Positions 1 to 9,191 of a stretch of DNA of 64,000 bases are shown here, piece by piece. The first letter of the stretch is position 1. Each line of letters starts with the position of its first letter. This stretch comes from Mucilaginibacter flavus. GTDB lineage: Bacteria > Bacteroidota > Bacteroidia > Sphingobacteriales > Sphingobacteriaceae. Under the pieces are notes generated by a model. It did no database searches. It worked only from the letters and a program-made list of their open reading frames with translations, and was not told the DNA's origin. The translations under genes were made by a program, and so were the position numbers. The stretch covers positions 62,001 to 126,000 of the forward strand of contig NZ_JAUFPS010000042.1 in assembly GCF_030409315.1 (NCBI RefSeq), given 5' to 3'.

Positions 1-1252
1 TATCTGAAGCAAATTTCATTTCACATATGTTAATACAGCGATCAGCCCTGTCGATTAACATATCAATTTGTGCACCTTGCTCGCCCTTCGATTTGGGTTG
101 ATACCTCCAGACAGAAACTTCTGAATAAACGTTTTTGATTCCGATGGCATTCTTGATCTGATCAATATGCTTCATACATATACTTTCGAAGGCTATGCCG
201 CTCCAGCTTTTCCATGATGCGCCTGCCGAGAACATTAACCAGGTACCGGGTCCTATTGCCCGGCTATTTTCAATAAATTTGATATAAAATAGGGAGTACT
301 CGTCTGTTAACTTATAAACATTGTCTTTCGAAGTTTTGCCAAAGGGGATGTAAGGTGTAATAAACCCAGATTCTGTTAGCTCATTTAATAGCTGCGAGGT
401 ATAGCCACCGGATGTCAGCTTGCAGGTTTCGATGATCTCAGTTCGTGTCAACCCCTTGCCTTTGCTCGCTAAAGCTCTTATAATATCAATGTGGTTTTCC
501 GCACTGTCGAACAAGGAATAATAGAGATTTTTAAATTCATCGTGGAGCAACCCGTCTTTGGTAAAACATAATTTGTCAATCGCCTGAGCTGAGCTATCTC
601 CCGATTCTATCTCTTTCAGGTATTGAGGTATCCCACCCATGGCCATATAGATCTGTAATATTTGATATTTATCCAGTTTGACTTTTCTGTGCTTTAAATA
701 ATCTGCGGTTTCTGCCACCGTAAAAGGCAGTAAACGTATTCTGCGTGTTACTCTATTATGAAGGCCGCCACGGTTATTGATGACTTTTTTTATCATCCAG
801 GATGCTGCAGAACCGCAGATCACCACTACAAGATTCTTTTCTTTGGAGGCCCAACTGTTCCAAAAATTTTCAAATGCAGGCAAAAAACCAGATCGGGGTG
901 TATTTATCCAGGGAAACTCATCAAAAAAAACAATTTGTCTGCCCTTTTTAACTAAAGGCGTAAGGTATTGGATCAGCATTTGAAAAGCCTGTATCCAACT
1001 ATCTGGTTTAGCTAACTGAATTCCGCCGCTAACATTGGTTAAGGCCAGGCTGAAACTTTCCAGTTCCTGATGAAGTGTTGCATTATGCGTGCCTGAAAAC
1101 TCAAATGCTAAGCCATTAATAAATCCATTCCTGATCAAAAATGTTTTTCCAATCCTTCTACGGCCATATACAGCAAGCAACTCAGGTTCACCAGAATTTT
1201 CAATCCGTTTAATTATTGTTTTTTCTTCTGTTCTACCAATTACATTTTCCAT
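1..1252 (-). CDS. DUF234-type archaeal-like ATPase, partial (C-terminus beyond window)
   Basis: The frame runs from an ATG at 1250-1252 leftward past base 1, giving at least 417 residues. Residues 30-37 are a Walker A motif (GRRRIGKT) and about 107-115 a Walker B (IVFFDEFPW), typical of the archaeal-type AAA/STAND ATPases. A winged-helix-like segment follows. The C-terminal part has an ID..ID stretch and a CEMK motif, as expected of the DUF234 PD-(D/E)xK-like nuclease domain. Family members are often found in mobile or toxin-like contexts; the substrate is unknown. Two 40-bp palindromes sit directly upstream and may be its operators. It is transcribed away from the integrase. The family call is firm, the biological role is not. 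Confidence 0.85.
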   Translation of the reverse strand, partial: MENVIGRTEEKTIIKRIENSGEPELLAVYGRRRIGKTFLIRNGFINGLAFEFSGTHNATLHQELESFSLALTNVSGGIQLAKPDSWIQAFQMLIQYLTPLVKKGRQIVFFDEFPWINTPRSGFLPAFENFWNSWASKEKNLVVVICGSAASWMIKKVINNRGGLHNRVTRRIRLLPFTVAETADYLKHRKVKLDKYQILQIYMAMGGIPQYLKEIESGDSSAQAIDKLCFTKDGLLHDEFKNLYYSLFDSAENHIDIIRALASKGKGLTRTEIIETCKLTSGGYTSQLLNELTESGFITPYIPFGKTSKDNVYKLTDEYSLFYIKFIENSRAIGPGTWLMFSAGASWKSWSGIAFESICMKHIDQIKNAIGIKNVYSEVSVWRYQPKSKGEQGAQIDMLIDRADRCINICEMKFASD

Positions 1253-1260
1253 AAATTATG

Positions 1261-1300
1261 AGTTTTGGCGTGATATAGATTTTTATATTGCGCCAAAACT
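1261..1300. promoter_or_regulatory. 40-bp palindrome, copy 1, upstream of DUF234 ATPase
   Basis: The arms start AGTTTTGGCG and end CGCCAAAACT. The left arm and the reverse complement of the right arm agree at most of 20 positions. It lies 9 bp upstream of the ATPase start, so an operator or autoregulatory site is the simplest reading. Confidence 0.7.
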
Positions 1301-1314
1301 ATATAAAAAAAAGC

Positions 1315-1354
1315 AGTTTTGGCGTGATATAGTATTTTATATTACGCCAAAACT
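1315..1354. promoter_or_regulatory. 40-bp palindrome, copy 2
   Basis: This is nearly identical to the palindrome at 1261-1300, with the same length and the same arm ends; only a few central bases differ. The copies are spaced 54 bp centre to centre, close to five helical turns, which would suit cooperative binding of a dimeric or multimeric protein. Confidence 0.7.
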
Positions 1355-1463
1355 CTCTTTAAACAAAATACCTTTTGTATTCATGGGTAATCTGCGGGCT
1401 CCTCTGTAATTGAGCAGCCATAATTGTGCATCTTACCAGCTTTTTCATTTATAAAGATCAACT

Positions 1464-2702
1464 ATGCTAGAGAAAAGCTTTGGACTATTTTATTATCTCA
1501 AACAAACAAAAACACAAAAAAAACACAAAAAATATATTTATCTGCGAATTACCGTCGATGGTGAACGGAAGGATATTTCGCTCAAACGGCAATGGGATAC
1601 TTTGAATTGGAATACAGAGTTTGGCCGGGCTACAGGCAACAAAAAGGATGCTAGAGAATTAAATTCTTATCTCGATGTAATAACAAGTAAAGTCTATCAG
1701 ATCAAACGTCATTTAATGGAGATGAGCAAACCCATTACTGCACAAAATATAAAGGACCTGCTCACCGGGAAAGAAGATCAGGAGCATACCATCATTGCTG
1801 AAATAGAGAAGCACAATGAACGCATCGCCTCATTGATAGGAACAGATTTTGAGCGGTCTACCCTTACACGTTATAAAACAGTACAGGGGCATGCGCAAGC
1901 ATTTATCAACTGGAAATATCAACAACATGACCTAAACATCAAACAATTAAATTATGAGTTCATTTCCGATTTTGGTTTCTGGCTGAAGAGTGAACGCAAT
2001 TGCGGGCACAATGCAGCTATGAAGTATTTAAGCAATTTTAAAAAGATCGTTTTGGAATGTGTTAAGAAAGGTTGGTTAAAAAGTGATCCCTTTGTCGATT
2101 ATAAATTTAACAGGAAAGAGGCTGAACCAGTGGCCTTGACCCAAGCCGAGTTAAATAGGATCGTCTCAAAAAAATTCGTTATCGACCGGTTAGAACATGT
2201 TAAAGATATTTTTCTCTTCAGCTGCTTTACCGGATTATCATATGTTGATGTCTACAAATTACACCGTGATGATATCATAGCCGGGGAAGGCCTCGAAAAA
2301 TGGATAAACACTAAGCGTAAAAAGACCAAAGCAATCACACGCCTGCCGCTTCTACCGGCTGCAGAACAGATTATGAATAAATACAACCAGCATCCTACCT
2401 GTATAAAAAGATGTTCTGTTTTACCTGTGCTTACCAACCAGAAAATGAATTCGTATTTGAAAGAAATTGCCGACCAATGCAAAATAAATAAGAATTTAAC
2501 TTTTCATATCGCCCGGCATACCTTTGCCACAACGGTCACGCTTGAAAATGGTGTACCAATGGAAACGGTATCAAAAATGCTTGGGCATAAATCCCTAAAG
2601 CACACCCAGCATTATGCGAAGTTAACAGATAACAAAGTTGGCAGTGATATGCGTTTATTAAAGAGAAAGCTCAAAGCCAATGCGGAATTATTGGCAACTT
2701 AG
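1464..2702 (+). CDS. Site-specific tyrosine recombinase (Bacteroidetes conjugative-transposon type)
   Basis: A 412-residue phage-integrase family protein with an N-terminal arm-binding domain (about 1-100), a SAM-like core-binding domain (about 105-205) and a C-terminal catalytic domain. Visible catalytic residues are H348 and R351 (HIAR), H375 (LGHKS) and nucleophile Y384 (QHYAK). The position usually held by the first catalytic arginine is serine 259 (TGLSYVD), as in the IntDOT-like recombinases of Bacteroidetes elements, which lack that arginine. It probably moved the element whose edge is seen here. The next gene is an XRE regulator on the same strand. No attachment site could be proven. 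Confidence 0.93.
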   Translation: MLEKSFGLFYYLKQTKTQKKHKKYIYLRITVDGERKDISLKRQWDTLNWNTEFGRATGNKKDARELNSYLDVITSKVYQIKRHLMEMSKPITAQNIKDLLTGKEDQEHTIIAEIEKHNERIASLIGTDFERSTLTRYKTVQGHAQAFINWKYQQHDLNIKQLNYEFISDFGFWLKSERNCGHNAAMKYLSNFKKIVLECVKKGWLKSDPFVDYKFNRKEAEPVALTQAELNRIVSKKFVIDRLEHVKDIFLFSCFTGLSYVDVYKLHRDDIIAGEGLEKWINTKRKKTKAITRLPLLPAAEQIMNKYNQHPTCIKRCSVLPVLTNQKMNSYLKEIADQCKINKNLTFHIARHTFATTVTLENGVPMETVSKMLGHKSLKHTQHYAKLTDNKVGSDMRLLKRKLKANAELLAT

Positions 2703-2739
2703 TAATAACTCTTAGCGTGTCGTTGTACGACTTTGATAA

Positions 2740-2779
2740 AGCACATTGAAAGTGCAATTAAATGCACTTTCAATGTGCT
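2740..2779. promoter_or_regulatory. Perfect 17-bp inverted repeat, likely operator of the XRE gene
   Basis: The arms AGCACATTGAAAGTGCA and TGCACTTTCAATGTGCT are exact reverse complements around a 6-nt centre. TGCACTTT recurs at the XRE start codon (about 2825), giving an extra half-site. There is no T-run after it, so an operator for the adjacent HipB-like repressor is more likely than a terminator. Confidence 0.7.
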
Positions 2780-2822
2780 GATAATAAATATTATTAATTT
2801 AAATCCCCAAAAGAGCACTATA

Positions 2823-3035
2823 ATGCACTTTAAAGAAATAATTGCTACCATAAAAACAAGACGTAAATCACTTCAAGTTACGCAAGAGGAAGTGTCAGAA
2901 TTGTCCGGAGTGTCGCTTCGCACACTCAAGCAATTTGAATCTTCAAAGGGTAATTTAACAATGGCTAACCTGCAAAAACTATGTGATACATTGGGATTGG
3001 AAATCAAACTAACCGTTAAAGAAATCCATAGATGA
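2823..3035 (+). CDS. XRE-family helix-turn-helix regulator, HipB-like
   Basis: A 70-residue protein starting at ATG 2823. An in-frame TTG at 2733 would add 30 residues translated from the operator palindrome, so it is rejected. Residues about 5-60 form an XRE/Cro-type HTH (TQEEVSELSGVSLRTLKQFE...). Size and sequence resemble HipB antitoxins and short Bacteroidetes XRE repressors. No hipA-like gene follows; the next gene is on the other strand. It is either an orphan autorepressor or the remnant of a toxin-antitoxin pair. Confidence 0.8.
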   Translation: MHFKEIIATIKTRRKSLQVTQEEVSELSGVSLRTLKQFESSKGNLTMANLQKLCDTLGLEIKLTVKEIHR

Positions 3036-3202
3036 TAGGAGTTGGAAATGTCGGATTTTTGGCCTAAATTCGTATCGAGCGAGTCAAAATCAATCAATTG
3101 AAATCAAGTTATTCGGTTACCTTATCGGTTACCTAAGATACGAAATATTGATCTAAGCGGTCAAAAACGGCATTTTCGCGGACCCGTCCATTCCGCAACA
3201 AT

Positions 3203-3234
3203 AAAGGGCCTTGCTTTTCAGTAAGGCCCTTTTA
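3203..3234. terminator. Hairpin terminator between XRE gene and TIG lipoprotein
   Basis: The stem AAAGGGCCTT / AAGGCCCTTT (3203-3212 with 3223-3232) has a 10-nt loop and is bounded by A- and T-rich runs. It could serve both converging genes. Confidence 0.75.
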
Positions 3235-3247
3235 CTTTTGAGGTTTT

Positions 3248-5029
3248 TTATTTCACGTAAATGGATAAAACCTGGTTGGCAAAGGTAGCTGCACAGTTTG
3301 AACTTGCTACGGTACAACCGGGGTCCATTTCAACAAAGTTTCCATTTTTCCAATAACAGTTGTTGCCGGATGATGACGAGGCGCCGGTTACATACAAATC
3401 AGTGTTATTGTATAAAAATATTGAAGAAACATTCTCTGCAAGCGCATATCCGGCAATATTTATCATGCTGCCGTTTTTCCAAACAGCCCCGGTGCCGTTA
3501 TACCGTCCTCCAACATAGACGTCGCTGCCAAATACCGATATGCACGAAACGTCGTTAAATAAGCTGTTTGCGGGAGTGCTCATGGATACCGCTACACCAT
3601 TTTTCCACAAACGGGGCGCCTTATTAACAACTCCGCCGGTAGTAGCGTCACGTATTTCTTCTGTACCGGCAATATAAACATCACTCCCGGATATGTATAC
3701 AGCCGTGGCCTGGGCGCTGCCAGAGCTTACGCCGTTGGTAATATCAACCGGAACACCATTTTTCCAATAGGTTGCCTTCAAAATAGTCGACCGGCTTAAA
3801 TAGCGTGCGCCTGCAACATATACGTCGCCGCTGTTGCTGATAGCCATACCGTTAGCGCCTCCGGAAATAATATCGGTCACTATGGTGGTTAAGGCCTGCG
3901 CGGTGCCGTTTTTCCACACATTCCAGGTATTATTGGCCGTGCCAAGGCAATATATATTAGTTCCGGTAATGGCAACGGAAACTGTGTACCCTGTTTGGGA
4001 AGAAAGCTGCGTAGCGATACTGTTTTTCCAATAGTTGGGTGTGTGTGCTGTTGAAACACCGGCCACATAAATATCGGCCCCCACACCAACCATACCGTAA
4101 GGGTTAAGCCAATCGGCCACTGCTGTAAACTTTGAGTTTTGCCAGTAACCGTACCCGTAGCGGGTATCAGAACCAACCACATAAATACCAGCACCAGTAG
4201 ATGCAACATAAGTAAAAGCAAAAGCGTTTGATGTTCCCACCAGGGTAGTAACGGTTACATTGCCCGAACTGCCGCCCGTAGGCGCAACCACAACCAATTG
4301 TGTGGCAGTAGCGCTGGTAACAGCAGCCGTTGTTCCGTTAAACTTAACAATATCATTTGCTGCCGTAACATCAAAATTTGTCCCTGTAATGGTTATTGAC
4401 GCACCTGCCACCCCCGAAGCCGGACTGATACCAGAAATGGCTGGTGCCTGCAAATAGGTAAATACCGGGCCTGTGGCGGTACCGCCGCTTGTGGTTTCGG
4501 TTACGGCTCCAGTGCTGCCGCCCGCAGGCGCGGTTACAACCAGTGAAGTACTTGTTGCAGATGTGATGGTTGCCGCGGTTCCGTTAAACTTAACCGAGTT
4601 ATTAGCAACAACCGGATCAAAATTAGTCCCCGTAATGGTAATAGCGGTACCCGCCTTGGCCGAAATGGGATTAATAGTGCTTATAACCGGCGCTTGCAGG
4701 TATGTAAATACTGGTCCGGTGGCGGTGCCGGCTGTTGTGGTTACCATTACGGTTCCTGTACTGCCGCCCGCCGGTACAGTTGCAATCAATGTATTGCCGC
4801 TGGATGATATAACTGTTGCAGCCGAACCATTAAATTTAACCGTATTACCGGCGGCCGAGGCATCAAAGTTAGAGCCATTGATGGTAACTGACGCACCAGC
4901 TAACCCTGACGAAGGCGAAATTGTACTAATGACCGGCGCCGGCGGCGGATTATTTTTTTTACAGCCCGTAGATATCGTTACGATTGCTGATAAAAATAAC
5001 AGGATTGAAAGGTAGATTGCATTTTTCAT
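3248..5029 (-). CDS. IPT/TIG-repeat lipoprotein
   Basis: 593 residues. The N-terminus is a lipoprotein signal with lipobox TGC and a KKNN tail at about residue 23, so it is probably outer-membrane anchored. Three tandem IPT/TIG immunoglobulin-like repeats follow (about 33-112, 113-192, 193-273), each starting with an I..I.P.SG/AG.xxTI.G.NFD pattern. The C-terminal 320 residues are built of repeats with Y/WKNG motifs alternating with IYVAG-like strands, consistent with a beta-propeller. No enzyme motif is visible. IPT/TIG lipoproteins in this phylum are often surface glycan-binding proteins, but no polysaccharide-utilisation genes flank it. Confidence 0.85.
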   Translation of the reverse strand: MKNAIYLSILLFLSAIVTISTGCKKNNPPPAPVISTISPSSGLAGASVTINGSNFDASAAGNTVKFNGSAATVISSSGNTLIATVPAGGSTGTVMVTTTAGTATGPVFTYLQAPVISTINPISAKAGTAITITGTNFDPVVANNSVKFNGTAATITSATSTSLVVTAPAGGSTGAVTETTSGGTATGPVFTYLQAPAISGISPASGVAGASITITGTNFDVTAANDIVKFNGTTAAVTSATATQLVVVAPTGGSSGNVTVTTLVGTSNAFAFTYVASTGAGIYVVGSDTRYGYGYWQNSKFTAVADWLNPYGMVGVGADIYVAGVSTAHTPNYWKNSIATQLSSQTGYTVSVAITGTNIYCLGTANNTWNVWKNGTAQALTTIVTDIISGGANGMAISNSGDVYVAGARYLSRSTILKATYWKNGVPVDITNGVSSGSAQATAVYISGSDVYIAGTEEIRDATTGGVVNKAPRLWKNGVAVSMSTPANSLFNDVSCISVFGSDVYVGGRYNGTGAVWKNGSMINIAGYALAENVSSIFLYNNTDLYVTGASSSSGNNCYWKNGNFVEMDPGCTVASSNCAATFANQVLSIYVK

Positions 5030-5144
5030 AAAGTTTCGGCTGTTTTATTGATACTGATAAACAGACAACTAATTTGAAAATATGCGCTAACCTGGTCAAT
5101 CCTCTTTTTGAGTGAATGAAGGATTTACCGAAAAAACAGAAAAC

Positions 5145-5771
5145 TTAAATTATTTTTTCGTTAAGTGCTTTCGCGATAGCTTCCTTACCGCAGTTAACGT
5201 GCAATTTGTGATAGATATTTTTAAGGTGCGAGCGTGCGGTATCAAAGGCAATGTGAAGCTGAGCGGCAATCATTTTTATGCTGTTTCCCTTAATTAACAA
5301 TTGAAGTACCTCTATCTCGCGGGCCGACAGATTGTATCTGTTACCCGGCTTTTGCTGAAATGAATTTAAGACCCGCCGGGCTATAAGTGGCGACATGGGG
5401 GCACCTCCATCCAATACCTCAGCAATGGCGTCAAATAACTTAACCGGCGGCGTTTTTTTAAGCAAATAACCATCGGCACCGGCGCAAATGCATTGAAATA
5501 AGCGCTCGTCGTCTTCAAAAACAGTGTACATGATTACGGCCGTTTGGGGCCTTGTATCTTTAACCATGGCAACGCCCTGAATGCCCGAATTGCCCGGCAT
5601 ATCAATATCCATTAACACAATATCGGGCTGCATTTGCCTAATGATAGCAACAGCGTCATTACAGTTGTTGTAATCTCCTTTAACATCGTAACCGTCACAG
5701 GCACCTAACAGATACGATAGTGACTCCCTGAGCCGGTCGTTATCCTCAAATAATACAATAGTTACAGGCAT
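5145..5771 (-). CDS. NarL/LuxR-type response regulator
   Basis: 208 residues from the ATG at 5769-5771. An upstream start at 5807 adds 12 residues that do not fit the receiver fold. The receiver domain has E9, D10 and phospho-acceptor D55 (LMDIDMPG). The C-terminal LuxR HTH (about 140-205) includes SAREIEVLQLLIKGNS and the recognition helix KMIAAQLHIAFDTARSHLKNIYHKL. It lies 52 bp downstream of the sensor kinase on the same strand and is its presumed partner. No diguanylate cyclase or other output domain is present. Confidence 0.95.
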   Translation of the reverse strand: MPVTIVLFEDNDRLRESLSYLLGACDGYDVKGDYNNCNDAVAIIRQMQPDIVLMDIDMPGNSGIQGVAMVKDTRPQTAVIMYTVFEDDERLFQCICAGADGYLLKKTPPVKLFDAIAEVLDGGAPMSPLIARRVLNSFQQKPGNRYNLSAREIEVLQLLIKGNSIKMIAAQLHIAFDTARSHLKNIYHKLHVNCGKEAIAKALNEKII

Positions 5772-5823
5772 AAATACTAAGGTACTTTTTAATACTTTAT
5801 CTGCCAATCGCTCATTTGAGTGA

Positions 5824-8800
5824 TTAACGGAAAATTTTCATAACAACCAACACCGTGGCTCCCGCTCCTTTTTGCGAAGTAACCATTAAATTCCCCCTGT
5901 GTTTTTTTACCCTGGTATGCATATTTTTTAGCCCGTTGCGGGTAGTTGGTTCTCGGGGATCAAAGCCAACTCCGTTATCGCCGATTGTCATTTTAAAAAA
6001 ATCACGATCGGTTGTCAAGGCTATTGTTACCGCTGTGGCTTTCGCGTGTTTATATATGTTATTTAAGGCTTCTTTGAAAATAAGGTAAATATCCCGGCGT
6101 TGCTCCAGGTTTAATTTTTTATGCAACAGCCTTTCATCAAAATCAACATGATACTCAATTTCAGAACTCTCTAATAAATCGGCCGCGTACCTGCGCATGC
6201 GTGCCGCCACCTGCTCAAAGTTGTCATTATTGGTATTAATACTCCAAACTATATCGTCTAATGATTGGCTCGATGATGCCACTTCCTCGGCAATGCGGGT
6301 CAAAAACCGGTCGGCGTTTTCTGGCCGACCAAGGTTGGCATGGCTTAGCTGGGTTAGTATGTAAATGTTACTCAGCGTAGAGCCAATATCGTCATGCAAA
6401 TCAGAGGCAATACTGCTCCGAATGTTTTGCAATGCCATTATTTGCCGGATGCGGTAATTGTAAAATACATAAATGATAAGCGAAGCAACGGTAACATCAA
6501 GCAGGATGAACCACCACGTTTTCCAGAAAGGGTTTGCTACCGAAAACAAAAGTACTTCCCTGTTTTTGCTCCAGGTGCCGTCAGATAACTGAGCTTTTAC
6601 CTCAAAGGCATACCGCCCCGGCAAAAGACTTGAAAAACTTACCTGTCTTGCCCCTTGGGTAGAAGTCCAGTTTTTTTGATGACTATTTAAACGATAAAAG
6701 TATTTGGTTTCGCCGCCATCTACCAGGTTTACAGCGCTAAAGGCTATATTAATATTGTTATTACTGTAATGGAGTTCGATATTTTGATGGTTTGATAAAT
6801 CTATGCCCGATGAAACTATCGAAGTTATAAATAAAGAGGGGGCCTCACGACGGCGCAACCACTCCCGCGGCGCAACCTTGTAGAAATTATGCGGCGTAAT
6901 AAAGTATATCTTATGGTTGGTGGCATCATATTTTATACAGGCAACCGCATCTTCTGAGTTTTGATAATAGCCATTAAAATTAACTACGTCTTTATTTGCA
7001 AGCCCCATACAACTTAACCCGTTTTTGGTGCCTATCCATAAATGTTTGGCGCTATCTGCCTCTATGCTGTAAATGGTATTTGACGACAATCCCTGTGGCA
7101 CACCATATTTTTTAAACAACCGGCATGCTATATTGAACTGAAAAAGCCCTCCCGATGTACCCAGCCACAGGCTGCCCCTATGATCGGCATAAATGGTATT
7201 AATTACCCCACTATCAAATTCGCTGTTAAACTGCGGCGGTAGCAACGTAAATTTATCCCGGTTTCGGTTCCAGCATACCAGGCCCCGTCCCTCAACGCCG
7301 CCCATCCATAAATTACCCAATTCATCTTCGGCTATGGTTACAGGGTATCGCAACGGAAAACGGTTGGGGGTTTCTAATGAGTACAACTTTATCTGTTTGT
7401 TATTTAAATTAAAAGCAGCAACTCCTTTACCCACACCAAGTCCAAGCCATAAAATACCCTCTCTATCCAAAAATTGCGTTGTAACCGGCAGTGCATTTAT
7501 CCATTGCCAGGTTTGGGATAGCAATAAAGGTGTAGCATGTTTGGCCCCGGCATGCCACTCAAATAAACCGCGCTGTGTACCAATCCAATATCTGTCACTG
7601 CCTGTTGCCCTTATATTCCAGGTATCGTTCAGTTCACTTTTAGGTTTCCAGGTAAGGTTTTTCCAGTTTATTTCATTGGCTTGCGTGTAAAATAAGCCCC
7701 CACCTGTTGAGGAGAGAAAGATGTTATTGTTGTCCATAAAAATATTCGACAATTCGATATTCAGTCCTGTTGTTACCCCTATTTGCGGCAAGGCAGATAC
7801 TGCTACGCTGCTTAAGGCCATGGTAAACTTATATAAGCCGTTTGTTGTGCCTATCCATATATTATTCTCCCTATCACAAAAAACGCTGGTAACGTGCTTG
7901 CCTGGCAGGGTAATATGCCATTGCGGTTTACCGTTTGCTTTTACGGCCCCAAGCATATTTGTATACAACAAACCGCCGTCAAGTAAGGAGCAACCAAAGA
8001 ACTGGTTTTTAATTACACTAACCTGGCTGTTAAAAGAAATCTGGCTGTTGCCTTTAATTTTATCAAGCCGTGTGGCCGTTACGTGGTTTAGGTCAACATC
8101 TAAAAAAAACAAACTGTCAACACCTCGCTTAATAAAAAAGGCGTCCCCTTCGGTATTAAAAGTAAAATCCCTTAATTGCAGCGGATCAAAAATGCGTTTA
8201 TACGGAGAAATAGAGTTTTGCAACGGAATTATCTTTTTATTTTCAGATAAATACCAACGATAAGGCGATTTACCCATGCTTTGCTGCGTTTCAAAAACAA
8301 CATTACCGCCGGGCAGTGATCTTAGGCTTTCAACATATAGAAAAAGATTTTGACTCACCCCTTTTTTCCGGTAATCACTTCTTCGTTGTAAAATATTAAG
8401 GGCTGTATCCAATTCATACAAGCAAGTTTGAGAGCCGGCCCACAGGTGCCCGTCTTTACTTACGGCAATTGCCGTAAAGTTGTTTTCAAAACCAAACATT
8501 GCGGCCTCGGCTTTAATGATCAGATTTTTGAAAGTGTTTGTGCGGGTATTAAACAAACACAAGCCGGTTGTAGAAGCCACCAACAATCTGTGAGCGCTTA
8601 ACGGAATCAGTTTATTAATATAATTGCCCGGCAAAGAGGGTTGTTGCTTTGAATGATAGTAATTTACAAACACTACACCATCATACCTGCTAAGCCCGTC
8701 ACTGGTGCCAATCCATAAAAAGCCATCGCTATCCTGGCAAATAGCGGTAATGGAGGCATCTGGTAAGCCATCCTTTACTGAGAGGTAAGCTGGTTTCTGA

Positions 8801-8874
8801 TCGTTAAGATTTTGGGCCGATGCATAAGAACATATAACCCAAAAGAAAAAAAATATGGGAAGCTGTTTATACAT
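5824..8874 (-). CDS. Reg_prop/Y_Y_Y sensor histidine kinase
   Basis: 1016 residues. A signal peptide (about 1-20) precedes two seven-bladed Reg_prop propellers (about 25-680; repeated IWIGT.NGL/LWLGTSGGL motifs) and a Y_Y_Y domain (about 690-765). One membrane helix (about 770-795) leads to a HisKA_3 dimerisation domain with H827 in DLHDDIGSTLSN, then an HATPase_c domain (NNIYKHAKA, GDNGVGFDP, GLKNM). The propellers are periplasmic sensors. It lacks the AraC output of the one-protein hybrid systems and signals to the LuxR regulator downstream. Confidence 0.95.
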   Translation of the reverse strand: MYKQLPIFFFFWVICSYASAQNLNDQKPAYLSVKDGLPDASITAICQDSDGFLWIGTSDGLSRYDGVVFVNYYHSKQQPSLPGNYINKLIPLSAHRLLVASTTGLCLFNTRTNTFKNLIIKAEAAMFGFENNFTAIAVSKDGHLWAGSQTCLYELDTALNILQRRSDYRKKGVSQNLFLYVESLRSLPGGNVVFETQQSMGKSPYRWYLSENKKIIPLQNSISPYKRIFDPLQLRDFTFNTEGDAFFIKRGVDSLFFLDVDLNHVTATRLDKIKGNSQISFNSQVSVIKNQFFGCSLLDGGLLYTNMLGAVKANGKPQWHITLPGKHVTSVFCDRENNIWIGTTNGLYKFTMALSSVAVSALPQIGVTTGLNIELSNIFMDNNNIFLSSTGGGLFYTQANEINWKNLTWKPKSELNDTWNIRATGSDRYWIGTQRGLFEWHAGAKHATPLLLSQTWQWINALPVTTQFLDREGILWLGLGVGKGVAAFNLNNKQIKLYSLETPNRFPLRYPVTIAEDELGNLWMGGVEGRGLVCWNRNRDKFTLLPPQFNSEFDSGVINTIYADHRGSLWLGTSGGLFQFNIACRLFKKYGVPQGLSSNTIYSIEADSAKHLWIGTKNGLSCMGLANKDVVNFNGYYQNSEDAVACIKYDATNHKIYFITPHNFYKVAPREWLRRREAPSLFITSIVSSGIDLSNHQNIELHYSNNNINIAFSAVNLVDGGETKYFYRLNSHQKNWTSTQGARQVSFSSLLPGRYAFEVKAQLSDGTWSKNREVLLFSVANPFWKTWWFILLDVTVASLIIYVFYNYRIRQIMALQNIRSSIASDLHDDIGSTLSNIYILTQLSHANLGRPENADRFLTRIAEEVASSSQSLDDIVWSINTNNDNFEQVAARMRRYAADLLESSEIEYHVDFDERLLHKKLNLEQRRDIYLIFKEALNNIYKHAKATAVTIALTTDRDFFKMTIGDNGVGFDPREPTTRNGLKNMHTRVKKHRGNLMVTSQKGAGATVLVVMKIFR

Positions 8875-9191
8875 GGCATTGAATAATGCTTAAAGATAAG
8901 ATTTAGCTGTTGCTTTAAAAGCCTAATAATCTACATTTTACCACCACACAAATACATAGCACCTTAGGGCCCCCATGCGGAATATCCTTTTGAGGCAGTC
9001 GCGGGCTGAAATAAACGAAATGCTTGCAAGCCGCCGGCTTGGCAACATTATTTTATACTGATTAAGAAGGAATTGACCAATAATAAAAATGTTATATTTA
9101 TCATTATTCGCTGGTTGAATGCACAGACCCAAAACCGGGGAGTTGTTTATAGCACCGCAGTAAAGTTTTACAACCAATTAAAACTACAACC
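8875..9191. other. Intergenic region, divergent promoters
   Basis: 317 bp between divergent genes with no credible reading frame. A weak Bacteroidetes-type promoter for the plus strand is visible: TTG at 9073-9075 and TATATTTA at 9093-9100 (17-bp spacing, one mismatch to TAnnTTTG). Nothing else was recognised. Confidence 0.4.

Noticed and set aside
2733..2822. Thirty-residue N-terminal extension of the XRE protein
   Set aside because: The extension starts at TTG and translates a perfect inverted repeat that is better explained as an operator.
3105..3200. tRNA or tmRNA 3' end serving as attachment site of the integrase
   Set aside because: The segment has a GC-rich piece and repeated CGGTTACC, but no tRNA fold could be formed, so no RNA gene is called.
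4473..5015. 180-codon plus-strand frame
   Set aside because: It is the antisense shadow of the IPT/TIG repeats; its valine/proline repetition mirrors the repeat DNA.
7193..8263. Two plus-strand frames of 165 and 180 codons
   Set aside because: Antisense to the Reg_prop sensor kinase, which has strong domain evidence along its full length.
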